A stretch of DNA of 64,000 bases from JAVBMJ01 sp031551275. Its GTDB lineage: Bacteria; Bacteroidota; Bacteroidia; Bacteroidales; Rikenellaceae. Numbering within the stretch: position 1 is the stretch's first letter; every line of letters begins with the position of its first letter. Below, in pieces: positions 58,648 to 64,000 of the stretch. Where the stretch lies: positions 62,001-126,000 of the forward strand of contig JAVBNX010000013.1 in assembly GCA_031551275.1 (NCBI GenBank), read 5' to 3'. Below the pieces are notes generated by a model. The model did not search any database, was not told the origin of the DNA, and saw only the letters and a list, made by a program, of their open reading frames with translations. The position numbers were made by a program, and so were the translations under genes.

Positions 58648-60063
58648 CTACAGTTCGCGGCGCAGCCGCGCAACTGGAATCCCGAGCATCTCCCTGTATT
58701 TGGCGACGGTCCTCCTGGCGATCTGGTAGCCTTTGCCGTTGAGGCAGTCCATCAGCACCTCGTCGGTCAGCGGGTGGCGCTTGTCTTCGCCCTCGATGCA
58801 CTCCGAGAGGATGTTCTTGATCTCGTGCGAGGAGACCTCCTCGCCGCTGTCGGTCTTCATCGCCTCCGAGAAGAGTTGCTTCAGGGGAATGATGCCGAAG
58901 TGGGTTTGGATGTATTTGCTGTTCACGACCCTCGAAATGGTCGAAACGTCGAGGCCTGTGCGGTCTGCGATGTCTTTGAGAATCATCGGCTTGAGCTTGC
59001 TGCGGTCGCCGTCGTGGAAGTAGGCCTGCTGGTATTCCAGGATCTCCTTCATGGTGAACATCAGCGTGTCGTGGCGCTGCTTGATGGCCGAGATGAACCA
59101 CTTGGCCGAATCGAGCTTGTTCTTGATGAACTTCAAAGCCTCGCGGTCGTCCTGGCTGACGGAGGCTCCCTGCGGGCCGATCAGCTGGCGGATCATATCG
59201 ACGTAGGTGCGGTTGACCTTCAGATCGGGCACGTTGTAGGAGTTCAGCGAGAGGTCGAACTGGCCGTTGGAGTAGCCCAGGATAAAGTCGGGGATGATGT
59301 AGGGCATCACGTCGTTGCCTGCCCCGTTGAACAGGTTGGCGGGCTTGGGCGACAGGTGGGTAATCTCCTCGATCGCCTCGGCCAGCTGCTCCTCGTCCAC
59401 GTCCAGACGCGACATCAGCTTGTCGAAATGCTTTTTCGAGAACTCGTTGAAATGGGTTTTCAACAGCTTCATGGCCAGTTTTTTGGCCGGGGTGTCGCAA
59501 CCCATGTCTTCCAACTGGAGCACCAAACACTCCTGCATCGAGCGGGCGCCGATCCCGGCGGGCTCCAGGGTGTGGATGATGCCCAGGACGCGCTCGAGTT
59601 CGGTGGTGGAGACTTCCAGCCCCAGGCTGAAGGCGATGTCGTCGCTCAGCGACTCCAAATCGCGCCTCAGATAGCCGTCGTCGTCCAAACTGCCGATGAT
59701 GTAGAGGGCCAGGGTGTTGTCCCGCACGCTCAGGTTGCGGAAGCCCAGCTGCTCCTCGAGGTAGTCGCCCAGGGTCTGCTTTTCGGGCAGGAAGGTCTGG
59801 CGGAAATCCTCCTCGTGGGAGGGGTAGTTGTTGCTCTTGTACTTGTAGGAGGGCGTGTCGTCCTCTTTGAGATACTCCTCGACGGAGATCTCCTTAGGCT
59901 GTTCGTCCTCGAGTTCTTCCAGGACGGGGTTTTCTTCGATCTCCTGCTTGATGCGTTGCTCGAGCATAACGGAGGGCAGTTCCAGAAGCTTGATCATCTG
60001 GATCTGTTGCGGTGAGAGCTTTTGCAGCATGCGCTGCTGTTGGCTTTGGCTGATAGATGACAT
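58648..60063 (-). CDS. rpoN: RNA polymerase sigma-54 factor
   Basis: 471 residues. N-terminal Gln/Leu-rich activator-interacting region (QQQRMLQKLSPQQIQMIKLLELP), acidic linker, core-binding domain, and the RpoN box ARRTVAKYRE near the C-terminus that reads the -24 element. No sigma-54 activator gene is in the window. Follows asnS by 44 nt on the same strand, so possibly co-transcribed. Confidence 0.97.
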   Translation of the reverse strand: MSSISQSQQQRMLQKLSPQQIQMIKLLELPSVMLEQRIKQEIEENPVLEELEDEQPKEISVEEYLKEDDTPSYKYKSNNYPSHEEDFRQTFLPEKQTLGDYLEEQLGFRNLSVRDNTLALYIIGSLDDDGYLRRDLESLSDDIAFSLGLEVSTTELERVLGIIHTLEPAGIGARSMQECLVLQLEDMGCDTPAKKLAMKLLKTHFNEFSKKHFDKLMSRLDVDEEQLAEAIEEITHLSPKPANLFNGAGNDVMPYIIPDFILGYSNGQFDLSLNSYNVPDLKVNRTYVDMIRQLIGPQGASVSQDDREALKFIKNKLDSAKWFISAIKQRHDTLMFTMKEILEYQQAYFHDGDRSKLKPMILKDIADRTGLDVSTISRVVNSKYIQTHFGIIPLKQLFSEAMKTDSGEEVSSHEIKNILSECIEGEDKRHPLTDEVLMDCLNGKGYQIARRTVAKYREMLGIPVARLRREL

Positions 60064-60106
60064 AATATAGGTGATATAGGTGAGTCATACTTTTGTGCGC
60101 TGCGCG

Positions 60107-61510
<1,404 letters not shown>

Positions 61511-61646
61511 CTTAGTAGTTTGTGGTGCAAATATCCGAATTTTTTTCCATTTTTCCCACCTCAATCCCCGGATTTGGCTGAAGGTGGGATAAATAAGTCT
61601 TAAAAGTGTATTTTATTCACATTTTATCCACAATGGCGCAAGAAAA

Positions 61647-61673
61647 AGGGGCCGCAAACATCTTGCAGCCCCT
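61647..61673 (-). terminator. Intrinsic terminator after the 61693 lipoprotein gene
   Basis: On the minus strand AGGGGCTGCAA and TTGCGGCCCCT form an 11-step stem with one mismatch, 5-nt loop, followed by TTTTTCTTG. It ends the transcript coming from 62679. Confidence 0.82.
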
Positions 61674-61692
61674 GAATCTCTGAAAGATGCGT

Positions 61693-62679
61693 TTACTCGT
61701 AAGTTTTTGTTAAGCCGTTGTAGTTCATCGTCAGAACCCCCTTGCAATCGTTGGTCCGGGCATAGGAGCAAGTGACGCTCGAGGCCGGGAAGGTCGTCTG
61801 GTTGACCTCGGCGTAGGTGGTAAAACCGATCCCGAATCCGCCCGACGTGTAATAGGGGGCGTAGAGGGCAGAACTCATGCAGGAAGGCTTGAAATTCATC
61901 GCTGAAGTGACCTGGTAGCTGAGCGCGTTGGAGGAATAGGGCATCCTGAAGCAGGTTCCCGAAGCCTCGGAAAGGACGGTCTGGGAGAAAGTGGCCGTAA
62001 GCAACGTCTCGTAGCCGCCGTCCCATGTGCCGGTCGTGAAGTCGAAATAACCGTTCCAGTTGGTCGGGAGTTCGGTGTACTGACAGAGGTTCAAATAGCC
62101 GAAATCGACCTTGATCCTGCCATCGCCGCCCCGTACCGAATAGTACAGCGAACTGCCGGAATCCATCAGGGACAACTGCGCTTCGTAGCCGCTGTCGGAG
62201 TAGTAGACCAATTGGTCGGTACCGCTCGTACCCGGGGTAATGTTCCAACTGGCGCCCGTCTCGTGCAGCAACTTGCCGCCCGTATCGAACGTGATCTTAC
62301 CCTTCCGCTGGAAGTCCCGGCCCGCAGTGGAGACGACCTTGAACACGATCGTGTAGGCATCGCCGTCGCGGGTAATGGTCGCACGGGCGTCGCCGCCGAA
62401 AAAGCGCTCCTTGAGCGACACGGGGGCGGTTGCACCCGCGGGGGTAACCATCACATCGTCCAACGCGTCGCGGGAGATACTCTGGGCGTCGGCCTCGGCC
62501 AAAAGCACGCTCAAACGGAAAGCCAGGTTGCCCATGTCGAGCGAGTAGGAGTTCTGCTCGGCAAAGCACCAGGTGTAAAGCAGGACGCCGCCCTGCATGG
62601 GATCGGGTTCGGACACCTTATCCATACACGAAGTAAAGGCGATAAGGGACGCCGCGACCAAAAGCAAAATCTTTTTCAT
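61693..62679 (-). CDS. Lipoprotein of unknown function
   Basis: 328 residues; lipobox FTSCMD (Cys18). The mature part is beta-rich with many Ser/Thr/Tyr residues and conserved-looking segments (YTWCFAEQNSYSLDMGNLAFRLSVLL, GYLNLCQYTELPTNWNGYFDFTTG, LTMNYNGLTKTYE). No recognised domain; the sequence resembles surface or outer-membrane lipoproteins of Bacteroidota of the DUF type. Terminated by a hairpin 20 nt after its stop; 84 nt downstream of the oxoamine-synthase gene. Confidence 0.7.
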   Translation of the reverse strand: MKKILLLVAASLIAFTSCMDKVSEPDPMQGGVLLYTWCFAEQNSYSLDMGNLAFRLSVLLAEADAQSISRDALDDVMVTPAGATAPVSLKERFFGGDARATITRDGDAYTIVFKVVSTAGRDFQRKGKITFDTGGKLLHETGASWNITPGTSGTDQLVYYSDSGYEAQLSLMDSGSSLYYSVRGGDGRIKVDFGYLNLCQYTELPTNWNGYFDFTTGTWDGGYETLLTATFSQTVLSEASGTCFRMPYSSNALSYQVTSAMNFKPSCMSSALYAPYYTSGGFGIGFTTYAEVNQTTFPASSVTCSYARTNDCKGVLTMNYNGLTKTYE

Positions 62680-62763
62680 GTCGGTAGTAATTTTTTACCA
62701 GATGCGTTCGCCCTACTCAAACGTTGCACCGGGGCGGAATATTAGGATTAGCTTAATATTTCC

Positions 62764-64000
62764 TTACTCCTTGTCGGCCACGCTGGGCATATCGACGTTG
62801 TAGGCCCCGGAAAGCAGCTTTTCGCGGCAGGAATCGAAGCAGCCCAGGGTGTATTCCACATCGGAAAGCGTATGCACGGCCGTGGGGATGATCCGCAGGA
62901 TGATCTCGCCCTTGGGGATGACCGGATAGACCACCACCGAGCAGAACAGGTTGTAGCGCTCGCGCAAATCGTAGACCAGGTTGGTCGCCTCGTTCACGCC
63001 GCCCTTCATGTAGACCGGGGTAACGGGGGATTCGGTGCAGCCGATATCGAAGCCGCGGTCCTTGAAGCCTTTTTGCAGGGCCCGGACGATCGTCCAGAGG
63101 TCCTCGCGCAGCTCGGGCCGGGTGCGGATCAAATCCAGACGCTTCAAGGCGCCGATTACCATGGGCATGGGCAGCGACTTGGCGTAGGTCTGCGAGCGCA
63201 TGTTGTAGCGCAGGTAATCGATCATGTATTTGTGCGAAGCGACGAAAGCCCCGATCCCGGCCATCGATTTGGCGAAGGTGTTGAACAGGATGTCCACCCC
63301 GTCGATGCAGTTGAAGTGCTCGGGCGTGCCCTGGCCGTTCTTGCCCATCGTGCCGAAGCCGTGCGCGTCGTCGACCAGCAGGCGGAAGGGGAAATCTTTC
63401 TTCATGGCCACGATCTCGTCGAGCTTGCCCAAATCGCCCTTCATGCCGAAGACGCCCTCGGTAATGACCAATACGCCGCCGTTCTGCTCGTCGGCCAGCT
63501 TGACGGCCCTTTCGAGTTGCTTGCGGCAGGATGCCATGTCGTTGTGGGCGAAGACGAACCGCTTGCCCGTGTGGAGCCTCAACCCGTCGATGATGCAGGC
63601 GTGGGCCTCCGAGTCGTAGACCACCACGTCGTGGCGGCCCAGCAAACAGTCGATGATCGAGATCATGCCCTGGTAGCCGACGTTGAGCAAGAAGGCGTCG
63701 GGCTTGCCCACGAAGGCGGCCAACTCTTTCTCCAGTTGCTCGTGCCATTTGGTCTGGCCGCTCATCATGCGCGCGCCCATCGGGGCGGCCATGCCGAAGC
63801 GGGCAGCCCCCTCGGCGTCGGCTTTGCGCACCTCGGGGTGGTTGGCCAGGCCCAGGTAGTTGTTCAGGCTCCAGTTCAGCACCTCGCGGCCGCGAAAGGT
63901 CATCCGCGGCCCGATCTCTCCCTCCAGCTTGGGGAAGGAGAAATAACCGTGGCTGAGTTTCTGGTACATACCGATGGGACCACCGGCATTTTTTTCGATC
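62764..64000 (-). CDS. Alpha-oxoamine synthase-like PLP enzyme, 5' end outside the window
   Basis: PLP-dependent enzyme of the AONS/serine palmitoyltransferase group. The frame continues without stop to the window edge beyond ATG 63969 (SKKNAGGPIG before MYQKLSHGYF), so the true start lies right of 64000. Visible residues: LNNYLGLANHPEV, PMGARMMSGQT, catalytic VDDAHGFG and PLP lysine in FNTFAKSMAGIGAF. The group condenses an acyl thioester with an amino acid; here possible products are sphingoid or sulfonolipid bases. Not the BioF branch by eye. Confidence 0.82.
   Translation of the reverse strand, partial: IEKNAGGPIGMYQKLSHGYFSFPKLEGEIGPRMTFRGREVLNWSLNNYLGLANHPEVRKADAEGAARFGMAAPMGARMMSGQTKWHEQLEKELAAFVGKPDAFLLNVGYQGMISIIDCLLGRHDVVVYDSEAHACIIDGLRLHTGKRFVFAHNDMASCRKQLERAVKLADEQNGGVLVITEGVFGMKGDLGKLDEIVAMKKDFPFRLLVDDAHGFGTMGKNGQGTPEHFNCIDGVDILFNTFAKSMAGIGAFVASHKYMIDYLRYNMRSQTYAKSLPMPMVIGALKRLDLIRTRPELREDLWTIVRALQKGFKDRGFDIGCTESPVTPVYMKGGVNEATNLVYDLRERYNLFCSVVVYPVIPKGEIILRIIPTAVHTLSDVEYTLGCFDSCREKLLSGAYNVDMPSVADKE

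Overview
The window is chromosomal DNA from a GC-rich member of the Bacteroidota, most likely order Bacteroidales and plausibly Alistipes/Rikenellaceae; the genus is inference. Grounds: Bacteroidota-type promoters (TTTG, about 20 nt, TAnnTTTG) in front of many genes, few Shine-Dalgarno sites, a fused FeoA-FeoB protein, a MurA with Asp in place of the fosfomycin-target Cys, DUF4831 and FKBP-lipoprotein genes, a serine-type sulfatase, and the order acpP-fabF-rnc. Most of the window is housekeeping DNA. I saw no tRNA, rRNA, CRISPR array, insertion sequence or integrase.

Layout. 1-7.2 kb: the end of enolase, an outer-membrane channel protein, a leftward run tsaC-thioesterase-PHP phosphatase, yebC, and leftward acpP-fabF-rnc. 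7.4-10.6 kb: purN, a secreted propeller-like protein and a membrane zinc peptidase. 10.7-13.8 kb: a stripped phage-type module (terminase large subunit, two small genes, divergent CI/LexA-like repressor). 13.9-19.6 kb: ung, rfbD, a small membrane protein, mutL, a rhomboid protease and an EEP-family protein. 19.6-26.6 kb: rarA, nitroreductase, HAD hydrolase, a 55-residue zinc-ribbon membrane protein, rdgB-recO, murA, HU and lspA. 26.7-32.6 kb: a leftward five-gene MacAB-TolC-type efflux operon. 32.7-38.5 kb: SUI1 factor, a large gluzincin-like surface protein, two FKBP-type lipoproteins and endonuclease IV. 38.6-45.6 kb: an AlkD-like protein, DUF4831, a tRNA methyltransferase, a sulfatase and feoAB with its Cys-rich partner. 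45.8-53.6 kb: ribosomal protein S1, a GNAT, a CvfB-like S1-domain protein, a lytic transglycosylase and uvrA. 53.6-58.5 kb: a one-nucleotide-overlap operon of a Gly/Thr-rich secreted protein, an SDR and a ModF-like double ATPase. 58.6-64 kb: rpoN, asnS, a lipoprotein and the start-truncated gene of an alpha-oxoamine synthase.

The most unusual signal is non-coding. A roughly 121-nt element occurs as four full intergenic copies (10610-10731, 21129-21248, 39243-39364, 58519-58639) plus a truncated one (38546-38613). Its stems change in sequence from copy to copy but stay complementary, around an invariant tip (GTACGTGAGGATTT on one strand), and every copy lies 4-22 nt beyond a stop codon with the same polarity to that gene. 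This fits a selected RNA structure or a structured mobile repeat. A second GC-rich hairpin repeat has three copies (26602, 30554, 50594). Several genes carry the -7 element exactly 4 nt before ATG, which predicts leaderless mRNAs.

Functional themes are envelope biogenesis and efflux (MacAB-TolC, LspA, MurA, lytic transglycosylase, FKBP lipoproteins), DNA repair (Ung, MutL, RarA, RecO, Nfo, AlkD-like, UvrA) and translation (S1, AsnRS, SUI1, TsaC).
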